Source: Oscillospiraceae bacterium (GTDB lineage Bacteria > Bacillota > Clostridia > Oscillospirales > Ruminococcaceae). Taken from it: 16,513 nucleotides of DNA. This document shows positions 6,173 to 14,416 of the stretch, piece after piece. Location: assembly GCA_028694405.1 (NCBI GenBank), contig JAQUTM010000032.1, positions 1 through 16,513 on the forward strand, read 5' to 3'. Numbering within the stretch: position 1 is the stretch's first letter; each line of letters opens with the position of its first letter. Made by a program: the position numbers and the translations under genes. The notes under the pieces are model-generated. The model was not told the origin of the DNA, ran no database searches, and worked only from the letters and a program-made list of their open reading frames with translations.

Positions 6173-6541
6173 TTATTTGGCGCAGCGCGCACCGCACCCA
6201 GAACAAAACATGGCACCTTCCGCCACCTCTTTGCCGCAGCTCGGGCACACATTGGTCACCTTTACGTCTGCAGGAGCTTTCTCTGTTAAAGCATTCAGCT
6301 CTTCTTCAATGGCGGCAACAATATCAATATATTGTTGTACCAAGGCTTCGTTTTGCTCTCCGCTTTTTGCCAAAGAGTACACCAAAGCCCCCAGTTGACG
6401 CTGTGCTTTGCCCAACTCATTTTCCAAGCTTAGCTGGTCAATTTTCTTTTTCCCCTTATTGGCTAAAATATTTGCGCCGTGACACGCCTCATCTGCTACT
6501 TGTTTTGTTGCACTGAGCAATTTGTTTATTGCTTCTTTCAT
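6173..6541 (-). CDS. Small coiled-coil protein with C-terminal zinc ribbon, function unknown
   Basis: The product has 122 residues. Residues 1 to about 88 are predicted helical and charged, with heptad-like Leu/Ala spacing (KKIDQLSLENELGKAQRQLGALVYSL), and no membrane segment or signal peptide. The C-terminus holds a zinc ribbon with CPSCG (C99, C102) and CSGCGARC (C113, C116, C120), spaced CxxC-x10-CxxC, as in the zinc_ribbon_2 type found in many unknown Clostridial proteins. Such ribbons bind zinc and often mediate protein contacts. The gene is the last of the run after the kinase. GAGAGG lies about 11 bases before the ATG, slightly long. I do not recognise a specific function. Confidence 0.8.
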   Translation of the reverse strand: MKEAINKLLSATKQVADEACHGANILANKGKKKIDQLSLENELGKAQRQLGALVYSLAKSGEQNEALVQQYIDIVAAIEEELNALTEKAPADVKVTNVCPSCGKEVAEGAMFCSGCGARCAK

Positions 6542-6570
6542 AATTAAGTATACCTCTCTTTATATTTATT

Positions 6571-6593
6571 ACGCAGCTTTTAAAATACTGCGT
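6571..6593 (-). other. Short hairpin between the kinase and zinc-ribbon genes
   Basis: ACGCAG pairs with CTGCGT around an 11-base AT-rich loop, in the 66-base gap. No T tract follows on the minus strand, so it is not a convincing terminator. It may be an RNA processing or stability element, or chance. Confidence 0.3.
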
Positions 6594-6607
6594 TTACCGC
6601 AATTTTT

Positions 6608-7534
6608 TTAGCCGATAAACTCTCTCAGCATACTGTTTTTGGGTATTAAATCTGCGCTTATGGGCGCACATAAGCTAAAGCGCTGAATTAAATCGTCCAG
6701 CAAGGGCTTATAGGCGCTGTCGGCAGGCAATACCTCGCTTAGGCTTTCCACAAAGGGGGCTAACACGCATATTTCATAGCTAAAGCTGGTATCCAGCAGC
6801 AAATCCGCCTCCGGCTTAAACACTTTAATATACTTATCTTCACCCTCGCATACAAGCGGCCACATACCAATGGTTTTTTCTAGGCTGTGGCCTCTAAACT
6901 TATAATCGCGTACCATACGGCGTGCCAAACGGATATCCCTTGTTGGCAGTATACGTTGGCCTTTAAAGCTGTATTCTTCTCGCAATCCTGCATAAATTTT
7001 AAATACTTTTTCGGGACGCACCATTTGGGTAAGCTGTGGGTTTAATGCGTGTATACCCTCTACAATACACACACCGTTCTCGGGCAGCGTGACGGTTATG
7101 GTTTCTTTTTTACGGGTTTCGGTTAAAAAGTCAAATTCCGGAAATTCTGCCGTACCCTGCTCCAACAAAGTGTTTAGGCAGGTATTGATGCTTTTTACAT
7201 CTAACGCAGTAACGTTTTCATAATCTTTACTTCCGTCAGGTAAGCGTGGGTACTCATCAATATTTTTAAAAAAGTTATCTAAGCTGACTACTACCGCCGT
7301 ATGCCCCTCGGCATTAAGGGTTTGTGCCAATTTATGAGCTGTGGTGGTTTTACCGCTGCTGCTGGGGCCTGTAAGCATAATAATCTGCTTTTTTTGTGCA
7401 ACAATTTCATGTGCGGCGGCAACTACACGGCTTTCGTACTCAATTTCGCAATGCGTAACAAAGCTATGTGTATTTTCTGCGGCGGTGTTAATCAAACTGG
7501 TCTCCACCAAGCGTTTTGGTATCCATAATGCCAT
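6608..7534 (-). CDS. udk: Uridine kinase-like nucleoside kinase (Udk/phosphoribulokinase family)
   Basis: The product has 308 residues. The P-loop GPSSSGKTTT starts at G56 (K62, T63). D86 in the SLDNFF stretch is the likely substrate-binding/catalytic acid. The later regions DYENVTALD (104-112), FDFLTETR (about 134-141) and VEGIHALNP (158-166, Walker-B-like) match uridine kinases, which phosphorylate uridine or cytidine with ATP or GTP in pyrimidine salvage. Many Clostridial relatives have about 550 residues, with an N-terminal TGS and threonyl-tRNA-synthetase-like half; here only the kinase half with a 50-residue lead exists. The true substrate is therefore inferred. The ATG follows AAGGAG by 9 bases and lies 20 bases after the hemZ stop, so co-transcription with hemZ is likely. 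Confidence 0.86.
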   Translation of the reverse strand: MALWIPKRLVETSLINTAAENTHSFVTHCEIEYESRVVAAAHEIVAQKKQIIMLTGPSSSGKTTTAHKLAQTLNAEGHTAVVVSLDNFFKNIDEYPRLPDGSKDYENVTALDVKSINTCLNTLLEQGTAEFPEFDFLTETRKKETITVTLPENGVCIVEGIHALNPQLTQMVRPEKVFKIYAGLREEYSFKGQRILPTRDIRLARRMVRDYKFRGHSLEKTIGMWPLVCEGEDKYIKVFKPEADLLLDTSFSYEICVLAPFVESLSEVLPADSAYKPLLDDLIQRFSLCAPISADLIPKNSMLREFIG

Positions 7535-7554
7535 TTATTTTTGCTCCTTCCTCT

Positions 7555-9003
7555 TTACACCTCATTTTCAGACAGCTGCGAAAAAAACGTGGTAATCTGT
7601 TGTTTACGGCGCAGCATCTCTGCAAAGTTTTCGGTGTATTCCAACGGATATTTATGATTAAAAATACGCTCAATACGGTTTTCGGCAGGACTTTTCAGCT
7701 TGGTTACACCGCCCGCGCCGGCACTTAAAATAGAGTGTACTTCTTCCATAATGTATATATTATATAGGCCCTCAAACCCGGGCTTTGCAAAGCCTGTATT
7801 TTCCAAATTATCTAAGGTGTTTTTTTGGCGATACAGATAATAGGGTGCATAACCTGCCTGCCCCAGCAAACGGTTGTATTCCAGCATTTTAGAAACATCA
7901 TCATAAGCATCGGGGCTGTGTTCAATTACCAAATTGCTGGCTCGTTTTAAGGTAAGCGTATGCACCGTAATATTTTCGGGTGCAAGGGCAATTACTCCTT
8001 GCAGGCTTTTTGCAAAGCTGTCTACGGTGTCTAAAGGTAAACCGGCTATTAAGTCCATATTAATATTGTTGTGGCCAAGCTTTCTGGCTATATGGTAACA
8101 ATCAATCACATCTTGTACGCTGTGGCGACGCCCTATGGCTTTTAACACCGTATCGTTTAAGGTTTGGGGATTAATACTTACCCGTGTTGCACCCATTTCT
8201 TTTATTATGGAAAGCTTTTCCTCGTCTGTGCAGTCGGGTCTGCCCGCTTCTACGGTATATTCCTCTGCACGGGCGATATCAAAATTTTCTTTTATTGCCT
8301 GCATTACCTGTCGTAGCTGTGCCGCACTTAACGCGGTAGGTGTACCGCCGCCAATATAAATTGTGTGCAGGTGTAAATCATTTTGCTGTGCAACACGGCT
8401 TATTTCGGCAATTTCCAAGCATAGTTTATCCACATAAGGTTGTATCAGCTTTTGGCTGCCGGCTGTAGTGCGGCTTACAAAGCTGCAATAGCTGCAACGG
8501 CTGGGACAAAAGGGAATAGATACATATAAGCTGTAGCTTTTTACATTACTGCCGCACATAACCTGCTTTTGCAGCTTGGCGGTGCCCATGGCCAACTTAT
8601 ATTTTTCGTCTGTTACGTCAAAAGAAGTCAAGAAGCGATTTGATATTTCTGCGTCTGTTTTGCCCTCTGCCCACATATCGTGGATAAGCCGCACCGGACG
8701 TACCCCGGTAAGCATACCCCAGCTTGGGCGCTTGCCCGTTATTTGTTTTAGTAAATGGTACAGCATGGCACTGGCTGTAAAGCTTGGCTTTTCTGCCAAA
8801 TTTACTTTACCCACCCGCACATATGTTTTATCTTTGGTGCGTACGCCAACCATAATTTTATTTTTGCTTTTGCGTGCCACTACACACTCTGTTTTGGGGT
8901 AGTGTGTACCGTTTGCGGTAATTGCCGCATCAGGATAAAAAAGCCGCGTAAGGTGTTCAATATCATAGCTGCTTTTAAATCCTTTAACATATATTAGCAT
9001 CAT
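7555..9003 (-). CDS. hemZ: Radical SAM coproporphyrinogen III oxidase-like protein HemZ
   Basis: The product has 482 residues. An N-terminal region of about 155 residues contains the HemZ-specific GMLTGVRPVRLIHDM motif. The radical SAM barrel follows, with IPFCPSRCSYCSF carrying C166, C170 and C173 for the 4Fe-4S cluster. Further motifs are YIGGGTPTAL (GGG at 218-220), EAGRPD, and MDLIAGLPLDT. HemZ proteins are relatives of the oxygen-independent coproporphyrinogen III oxidase HemN. Their activity in anaerobes lacking other heme genes is not settled, and some related proteins act on other tetrapyrroles. Two adjacent ATG codons (9003 and 9000) follow a weak GGA ribosome site. The position between the MBL gene and udk, downstream of rel and dtd, is typical for Clostridia. 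Confidence 0.93.
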   Translation of the reverse strand: MMLIYVKGFKSSYDIEHLTRLFYPDAAITANGTHYPKTECVVARKSKNKIMVGVRTKDKTYVRVGKVNLAEKPSFTASAMLYHLLKQITGKRPSWGMLTGVRPVRLIHDMWAEGKTDAEISNRFLTSFDVTDEKYKLAMGTAKLQKQVMCGSNVKSYSLYVSIPFCPSRCSYCSFVSRTTAGSQKLIQPYVDKLCLEIAEISRVAQQNDLHLHTIYIGGGTPTALSAAQLRQVMQAIKENFDIARAEEYTVEAGRPDCTDEEKLSIIKEMGATRVSINPQTLNDTVLKAIGRRHSVQDVIDCYHIARKLGHNNINMDLIAGLPLDTVDSFAKSLQGVIALAPENITVHTLTLKRASNLVIEHSPDAYDDVSKMLEYNRLLGQAGYAPYYLYRQKNTLDNLENTGFAKPGFEGLYNIYIMEEVHSILSAGAGGVTKLKSPAENRIERIFNHKYPLEYTENFAEMLRRKQQITTFFSQLSENEV

Positions 9004-9070
9004 ATACTATTTCCAATTCTTATATAATAACAACTAACGAGAAAATCGTAACTTTTTTGTGAATCCGCCC

Positions 9071-9652
9071 TTAAAACCGCAAATATGGGTTTTGGCTGCG
9101 CTGGGTATCCATATCGCTAAAGCTTTCATGCCCTGGCAGTACCTGCGGGTTTCCCGTTACTGTATTGCACAGCTTTTTTAAACTGGCCATTAAGGTATCA
9201 TAGTTGCCGCCGGGTAAATCTGTACGACCCACATCACCGTTAAACAGCGTATCACCCGTAAACAGCAAGCTCTCCTCTTTGCTCCACAGGCACACGCACC
9301 CGGGAGTATGGCCGGGCGTAGCTATAACTTGCAATTTTATATCATCTGCCTCTACTGTGGCACCGTCCTGTAAAAAGTCGTCCGCATGCAGTTTAAACTG
9401 CATGGCATCTCCCTGTGCCATTAACACCTTGGCACCTGTTTGCTTTTTTAAGGCGTGTAGTGTGTCTACATGGTCGTAATGTCCATGAGTTAACACAATG
9501 TACTGTAAAACGGCATTGTGTTTTTCCAACATTTGTGTGTATTGCTCCAGTTTTGCACTTGGGTCAATGGCTATAGCATTGCCGTTTTCTCCAATAAGCA
9601 AAAAGCAATTTGTATAAAGAGGGGCTTTGCCCAAAAAATGATACACCTTCAT
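9071..9652 (-). CDS. MBL-fold metallohydrolase, glyoxalase II-like
   Basis: The product has 193 residues with every metallo-beta-lactamase ligand of the glyoxalase II group: THGHYDHVD (H56, H58, D60, H61), TPGHTPG (H115), FTGDTLF (D134) and LPGHE (H175), plus GRTD (142-145). The protein is short and lacks the C-terminal glutathione-binding helices of true glyoxalase II. A hydrolase acting on an acyl-thioester or similar small substrate is likely, but the substrate is unknown. No signal peptide is seen, so it should be cytosolic. It lies 31 bases downstream of dtd and 67 bases upstream of hemZ. This rel-dtd-MBL-hemZ order is shared by many Clostridia. Confidence 0.92.
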   Translation of the reverse strand: MKVYHFLGKAPLYTNCFLLIGENGNAIAIDPSAKLEQYTQMLEKHNAVLQYIVLTHGHYDHVDTLHALKKQTGAKVLMAQGDAMQFKLHADDFLQDGATVEADDIKLQVIATPGHTPGCVCLWSKEESLLFTGDTLFNGDVGRTDLPGGNYDTLMASLKKLCNTVTGNPQVLPGHESFSDMDTQRSQNPYLRF

Positions 9653-9683
9653 AAAATACTCGCTCTCTGTTTTAACAAAATTT

Positions 9684-10142
9684 CTATTTTTGTTTCCACT
9701 CTTCTGTATCCAGTACCAAAGTTATGGGGCCGTCGTTGATTAAGCTTATTTGCATATCCGCCCCAAAGGCACCTGTCTGCACATCGTGCAAGCCCATATC
9801 CCGCATACAAGCAACAAAATGCTCATACAGTTCTTCTGATGCCGGCTGTTTTGCCGCCTTTGCAAAACCGGGACGACGCCCTTTTTTGGTATCTGCACAA
9901 AGGGTAAAATTGCTTACTATCATTGCGTCTAAGCCCAGTTCCTGCGCAGAAATATTCAGCTTTCCCGCGTCGTCCTCAAAAATACGCAGCTGGGCACATT
10001 TACGCGCCAAAAGAGCTGCATCTTCAGCGGTGTCGCCCTCAGCTACCCCCAGCAGCAGCAACAGACCTTTTTCTATGGTGCGACACGTTGTCTTATCAAT
10101 TACAACGCTTGCATTTAATACTCTCTGTAATACTACTTTCAC
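9684..10142 (-). CDS. dtd: D-aminoacyl-tRNA deacylase (DTD)
   Basis: The product has 152 residues, normal for DTD. It begins MKVVLQRVLNASV, has the active-site stretch SNFTLCADTKKGRRPGF (77-93; the usual SQFTL pattern with Asn for Gln) and the Gly-cisPro chiral-proofreading motif NDGPIT (136-141). DTD removes D-amino acids and glycine mischarged on tRNA and recycles the tRNA. The GTG at 10142 is chosen because it gives the conserved N-terminus and has GAGG about 6 bases upstream. A longer frame reaching 10193 overlaps the rel end and adds a non-conserved sequence. The gap to rel is 25 bases, indicating an operon. Confidence 0.95.
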   Translation of the reverse strand: MKVVLQRVLNASVVIDKTTCRTIEKGLLLLLGVAEGDTAEDAALLARKCAQLRIFEDDAGKLNISAQELGLDAMIVSNFTLCADTKKGRRPGFAKAAKQPASEELYEHFVACMRDMGLHDVQTGAFGADMQISLINDGPITLVLDTEEWKQK

Positions 10143-10167
10143 TATTTTCCTCGCCGGTTTATCAGCG

Positions 10168-12321
10168 CTAGCTACGGCTAATGCTGATAACATCTTTTAT
10201 TTTTTTCAGCTTTGTAATTACATTGCTCAAATGGTCAATATTTGCCACACTTACCGTAATGCTTAAGGTGGCACGACCATCAGTAGTTTGGCGTCCCATC
10301 AAGCTCAAAATGGGCACACGCATAGTGGCCAAAGCCGTAGAGACATCTGCAAACAGCGCTTGACGGTCTAAGGCTACAATTTCTAAGGTAGACTTAAAGT
10401 TTTCCTGCACCGTGTCTGCCCAGCGCGCCTTTACCCACCGCGGGCTGTTTTCGGCGGCGCGTACATTTACACAGTCGCACTTATGAATGGAAACACCAAA
10501 ACCGCGGGTAATAAACCCGATAATTTCATCGCCTGGCAGCGGATTACAGCATTTACTGAATTTTACCAAGCAGTTGTCCAGCCCCTCAATGATAACACCG
10601 TCACTGCTCTTTTGCTTTTTAATGGGAATTTCAAAGGTCTCGGTGGGGTCTTGTGTGCGGATAAGCTTTGCATATTCCTCTTTGATTTTCAGCATAAGCT
10701 TGCTCATTTGCAAGCCGCCATAGCCCAGCGCGGCATACATCTCCTCGGCGCTGTTTAGGCGTTGGCGTTTAGCCATATCCTCCATAAAGGCTTCATACTG
10801 CTTTTCCGGAATAGAAACTAAGTTGCGGCGCAGTTCCTTTTCCAAAGCCGCTCGTCCCTCGGCAATATTTTCTTCCTTGCGCTCTTTTTTAAACCACGCA
10901 CGAATTTTGTTTTTGGCTTCACTGGTGGTTACAATTTTCAGCCAATCCCGGCTGGGGCCTTTGTTTACAGGGCCGGTAATAACCTCAATAATTTCGCCTG
11001 TCTGCACTTTATGGTCAATGGGCACAATGCGGCTGTTTACCTTTGCACCTGTCATACGGTTACCTACCGCAGAGTGAATGGCATAGGCAAAATCAATAAC
11101 CGTAGCGCCTGCAGGCAGGTTTATTACGTCGCCCTTAGGCGTAAACACAAACACCTCATCGGGCAGCAGCTCACTTTTAATGTTGCGCAGTAAGTCTTCG
11201 GCGTCTTCGCTTTCACGCTGGCTTTCCAAAAGCTGACGCACCCATGCCAAGCGCTCCTCTAATCTGTCGCTGCTGCTGATACCCGCTTTGTATTTCCAGT
11301 GTGCGGCAACACCGTATTCTGCTGTTTGGTGCATTTCCCATGTGCGTATCTGCACTTCAAAAGGAATCCCCTCATGGCCCAAAACCGTGGTGTGCAGGCT
11401 TTGATACATATTGGGCTTTGGGGTACTGATGTAATCCTTAAACCGTGAGGGAATCGGGTGATACATATCATGGATTACACCCAAAGCGTTGTAGCACTCC
11501 GCCACGTTATCCAAAATAATGCGCACAGCGTAAATATCGTAAATTTCTTCAAAGCTTTTATTTTGCATGTACATTTTGCGATAAATGCCATACACGCTTT
11601 TTACGCGGCTGCTCATCTGTGCACCGTGTATGTTGTTTTCCTCTAAACGTTCGCCGATTAGTGCCGCAATATTGCCTACAAATTTTTGTGCGCCGCCGTT
11701 GTGGCTTAGCAAACTTGTAATCTCCTCATACCCAATAGGGTCTAAGTAGCGCAGGCTGCGGTCTTCCAGTTCCTCTTTAATGCCGCTGATGCCCAATCGG
11801 TGTGCAATAGGGGCATAAACCTCCATGGTTTCCAAGGCTTTATCGCGTCGTTTTTGCTCCGGCCATGCGTCACCTGTGCGCATATTGTGTAATCGGTCAC
11901 AAAGCTTTATCAGCATAACACGCACATCATGGCTCATGGCAAGCAGCATTTTACGCAAATTTTCTGCCTGTTGCTCCTCTACGCTGCTAAACGTAATTTT
12001 GGTCAGCTTGGTTACGCCGTCCACCAGCGCAGCTACATCAGCTCCAAATTCTTGTTTTATCTCTTCCAGAGGCACATGGGTGTCTTCTACTACGTCATGC
12101 AGCAGCGCAGCTATTATGCTTTCGGTATCCATGCCTAAGTCAATCAGCAAAGCCGCCACGCTTACGGGGTGGGTAATATAGGGCTCACCGCTGCGCCGCA
12201 TTTGCCCGTCGTGAGCCGCATTTGCCAAGTTGTAGGCTTTGTCTATCAGCTGTGCATCGTATGCGCGGTTAGACTCTGCAATATATTTTTTTAAATCCTC
12301 ATATGTTAAGTAATCAGCCAT
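10168..12321 (-). CDS. relA: Bifunctional (p)ppGpp synthetase/hydrolase Rel (RelA/SpoT family)
   Basis: The product has 717 residues with the full long-RSH architecture. The HD hydrolase domain (about 45-160) has H51, HD at 75-76 (LLHDVVEDT) and CDRLHNMRT near 141-149. The synthetase domain has RFKD at 283-286, YQSLHTT (295-301) and EVQIRT (312-317). TGS follows near 390-450, a helical region, a conserved-cysteine domain (C601, C602, H623, C625, C627) and a C-terminal ACT domain (about 645-717). The RxKD motif and intact HD residues indicate a bifunctional Rel rather than hydrolase-dead RelA. It makes and destroys the alarmone controlling growth and stationary-phase responses on stalled ribosomes. 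GGAGG precedes the ATG by 6 bases, 21 bases after recJ. Confidence 0.97.
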   Translation of the reverse strand: MADYLTYEDLKKYIAESNRAYDAQLIDKAYNLANAAHDGQMRRSGEPYITHPVSVAALLIDLGMDTESIIAALLHDVVEDTHVPLEEIKQEFGADVAALVDGVTKLTKITFSSVEEQQAENLRKMLLAMSHDVRVMLIKLCDRLHNMRTGDAWPEQKRRDKALETMEVYAPIAHRLGISGIKEELEDRSLRYLDPIGYEEITSLLSHNGGAQKFVGNIAALIGERLEENNIHGAQMSSRVKSVYGIYRKMYMQNKSFEEIYDIYAVRIILDNVAECYNALGVIHDMYHPIPSRFKDYISTPKPNMYQSLHTTVLGHEGIPFEVQIRTWEMHQTAEYGVAAHWKYKAGISSSDRLEERLAWVRQLLESQRESEDAEDLLRNIKSELLPDEVFVFTPKGDVINLPAGATVIDFAYAIHSAVGNRMTGAKVNSRIVPIDHKVQTGEIIEVITGPVNKGPSRDWLKIVTTSEAKNKIRAWFKKERKEENIAEGRAALEKELRRNLVSIPEKQYEAFMEDMAKRQRLNSAEEMYAALGYGGLQMSKLMLKIKEEYAKLIRTQDPTETFEIPIKKQKSSDGVIIEGLDNCLVKFSKCCNPLPGDEIIGFITRGFGVSIHKCDCVNVRAAENSPRWVKARWADTVQENFKSTLEIVALDRQALFADVSTALATMRVPILSLMGRQTTDGRATLSITVSVANIDHLSNVITKLKKIKDVISISRS

Positions 12322-12342
12322 TGTTTTCCTCCAAAGACAAAG

Positions 12343-14382
12343 CTATTTTGGGGTTTGCAAGCGCTGTAACAAGACACTTTCCCCAAGAGGGCGTTTTATG
12401 GTTTGCTGTACATGACACAAACGGCTTTGCCCTGATTTATTGTCTTGCACAATGTGTCCAAGCTCTAGCAAAATGTCTGCCGCCGCTAAAATTTTACCTG
12501 TGCGCTCTGCGCCAAGCCGCTTAAAGGTAGGGCGCAAATCGGTTTGTGTTAAGCCCTCAGCAGGTATGGTACGATAAAAATCGGCAACGTCTGCCCGCGA
12601 GGGACAAATTTGTGCCAGCTGCTGGGCTGAAAGCGCCGCACCTGTACCATAACTTTCATATATTTCTGCCTGTTCAATGTAGCACTCATCTAATCCAACA
12701 GGACGCAGTTCTTTTACACGTCCGCTCAAATTTCTGCCCGAAGCAGTTTCATATACGCTTAAATAAATGGCGGCATCTACACAGTCGCCCTGCTTGTAAG
12801 CCAGCTGCTGGGGTGATACGCCAAACATAACCGCGTACAAAACAGCGTTATTTTGACGCAACCGCAAGCGTGTATGCTTTCCTTCGCTCAGGGAATACAC
12901 CGCATCAATTACTGCGTTTTGCAGTACAAACAAGGGAGAGGGATTGCCGTTGCCGTAAGGCGCCAATATCTCCAGTGTCTCCACATCTTCTACTGTAACC
13001 CGCGCTAGGTTGACAGGCGCATCTATTTTTAAAGGCGGCCGACGTATTACAGGTACCTCCTGTACAGCATATGCATTTATACGCTGGCGCAAAAGCGGTA
13101 GGTTTTCAGCCTTTAAAGAAAGCCCGGCAGCCAAATCATGGCCGCCATACCGCTCTAAAAAGTCTGCGCAGCTGGCAATGGCACTGTGTAAGCTAAAGCC
13201 CGCAAAGCTGCGTCCGCTTCCCTTTGCGTTGCCCTCTTCATCTACGGTTAAAATAATGGTGGGTTTGCCAAAGCGCTCTAACAGGCGGCTTGCCGCTATG
13301 CCTATAACACCTGCATGATACCCTTGCCCCCACACTACAAGTACACGACTTTGCAGCAGTGCCGGGTCGTGGCTTATCTGCGCGCTCAGCTCTTCTATAA
13401 TTTCCTGCTCGGCTTTTTGGCGCTGTATGTTGTGCTCATTTAGCTGATGCGCCAGCTCCTGTGCCTCTTCCATATCTTCGCAAAGCAGCAGCTGTAGGGC
13501 CGCCGTTGCGTCGTCCATACGGCCTGCCGCGTTTAACCGCGGGCTTATCCCAAAGCCTATGTTTTCGGCTGTAACGGGCTTATCGGCATAACCTGCAATT
13601 TCAAGCAAGGCAGCAAGTCCGGGTCGCTCGGTATTTTGTATAGCCGCCAGACCCTCTTTTACCATTACACGGTTTTCTCCGCTTAACAGCATAATATCGG
13701 CTATGGTGCCGATAGCTACTAAATCTCCGTAGTACGGCAGCATTTCCTCAGGCTCACAGCCCTCCAGCGCACAGATAACTTTAAACGCAACCCCAACTCC
13801 GGATAAGTTTTTTGCAGGGCTGACATCATCTGCACGCAGCGGGTCAATAACCGCTACAGCCTGTGGCAGCACAGGCGGCGGCAAGTGATGGTCTGTCACT
13901 ACCACATCAATGCCTTTTTCTGCGGCATAGGCAATTTCTTCACAGGCAGAAATACCGTTATCTACAGTAATAATAAGCTTTACGCCAAATTTGGCCATAA
14001 CATCAATGGCTTTTTGTGATAGCCCGTAGCCGGAGTCCTCTCGGTTTGGCAGTTTAAAATAAACCTCTGCCCCCACACTGTCCAAATAAGTAAACATCAG
14101 GGCAGTTGCCGTTACGCCGTCCACATCATAATCTCCAAATACAGCTATTTTTTCTCCGCCGTCAATAGCGGCATGAATACGCTGTACCGCCACATCAATA
14201 TCCGCAAGCAAAGCAGCACTGCTTAAAGTTTCACCGCTTAACAGCTGCTCCGCCTGCTGTGCGCTTTCATACCCGCGGGACAGCAGCAAATCAGACAGCA
14301 GGGTAGATGTACCCAGCTGTTGCGCCAACTCTTTTGATTTTGCGGCATTTGGCGTGCCTATTTGCCAACGGTGATATACCAT
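12343..14382 (-). CDS. recJ: Single-stranded-DNA-specific 5'-3' exonuclease RecJ
   Basis: The product has 679 residues. The DHH phosphoesterase motifs are present: FGDYDVDG (D84, D86, D88), ITVDNG (D141), TDHH (D164, H165, H166) and IGTIADI (D229). The DHHA1 domain has GSGRSFAGF near 388-396 and GGHDLAAG (413-420). An OB-like domain follows with LARVTVEDVETLEILAPYGNG, then a C-terminal extension of about 120 residues. RecJ degrades 5' single strands in recombination and mismatch or base-excision repair. The size lies between E. coli RecJ (about 577) and Bacillus RecJ (about 786). GGGAG lies 7 bases before the ATG. In many Clostridia apt lies between recJ and relA; here it is absent. Confidence 0.96.
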   Translation of the reverse strand: MVYHRWQIGTPNAAKSKELAQQLGTSTLLSDLLLSRGYESAQQAEQLLSGETLSSAALLADIDVAVQRIHAAIDGGEKIAVFGDYDVDGVTATALMFTYLDSVGAEVYFKLPNREDSGYGLSQKAIDVMAKFGVKLIITVDNGISACEEIAYAAEKGIDVVVTDHHLPPPVLPQAVAVIDPLRADDVSPAKNLSGVGVAFKVICALEGCEPEEMLPYYGDLVAIGTIADIMLLSGENRVMVKEGLAAIQNTERPGLAALLEIAGYADKPVTAENIGFGISPRLNAAGRMDDATAALQLLLCEDMEEAQELAHQLNEHNIQRQKAEQEIIEELSAQISHDPALLQSRVLVVWGQGYHAGVIGIAASRLLERFGKPTIILTVDEEGNAKGSGRSFAGFSLHSAIASCADFLERYGGHDLAAGLSLKAENLPLLRQRINAYAVQEVPVIRRPPLKIDAPVNLARVTVEDVETLEILAPYGNGNPSPLFVLQNAVIDAVYSLSEGKHTRLRLRQNNAVLYAVMFGVSPQQLAYKQGDCVDAAIYLSVYETASGRNLSGRVKELRPVGLDECYIEQAEIYESYGTGAALSAQQLAQICPSRADVADFYRTIPAEGLTQTDLRPTFKRLGAERTGKILAAADILLELGHIVQDNKSGQSRLCHVQQTIKRPLGESVLLQRLQTPK

Positions 14383-14416
14383 ATCGAAACTCCCTTTTAA
14401 GTGGTTTTAAACAAAT

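Noticed and set aside
9004..9070. Possible promoter before hemZ (TTACGA with TTATAT on the minus strand)
   Set aside because: The boxes match poorly and the spacing is ambiguous. The 67-base gap is more simply an intra-operon spacer.
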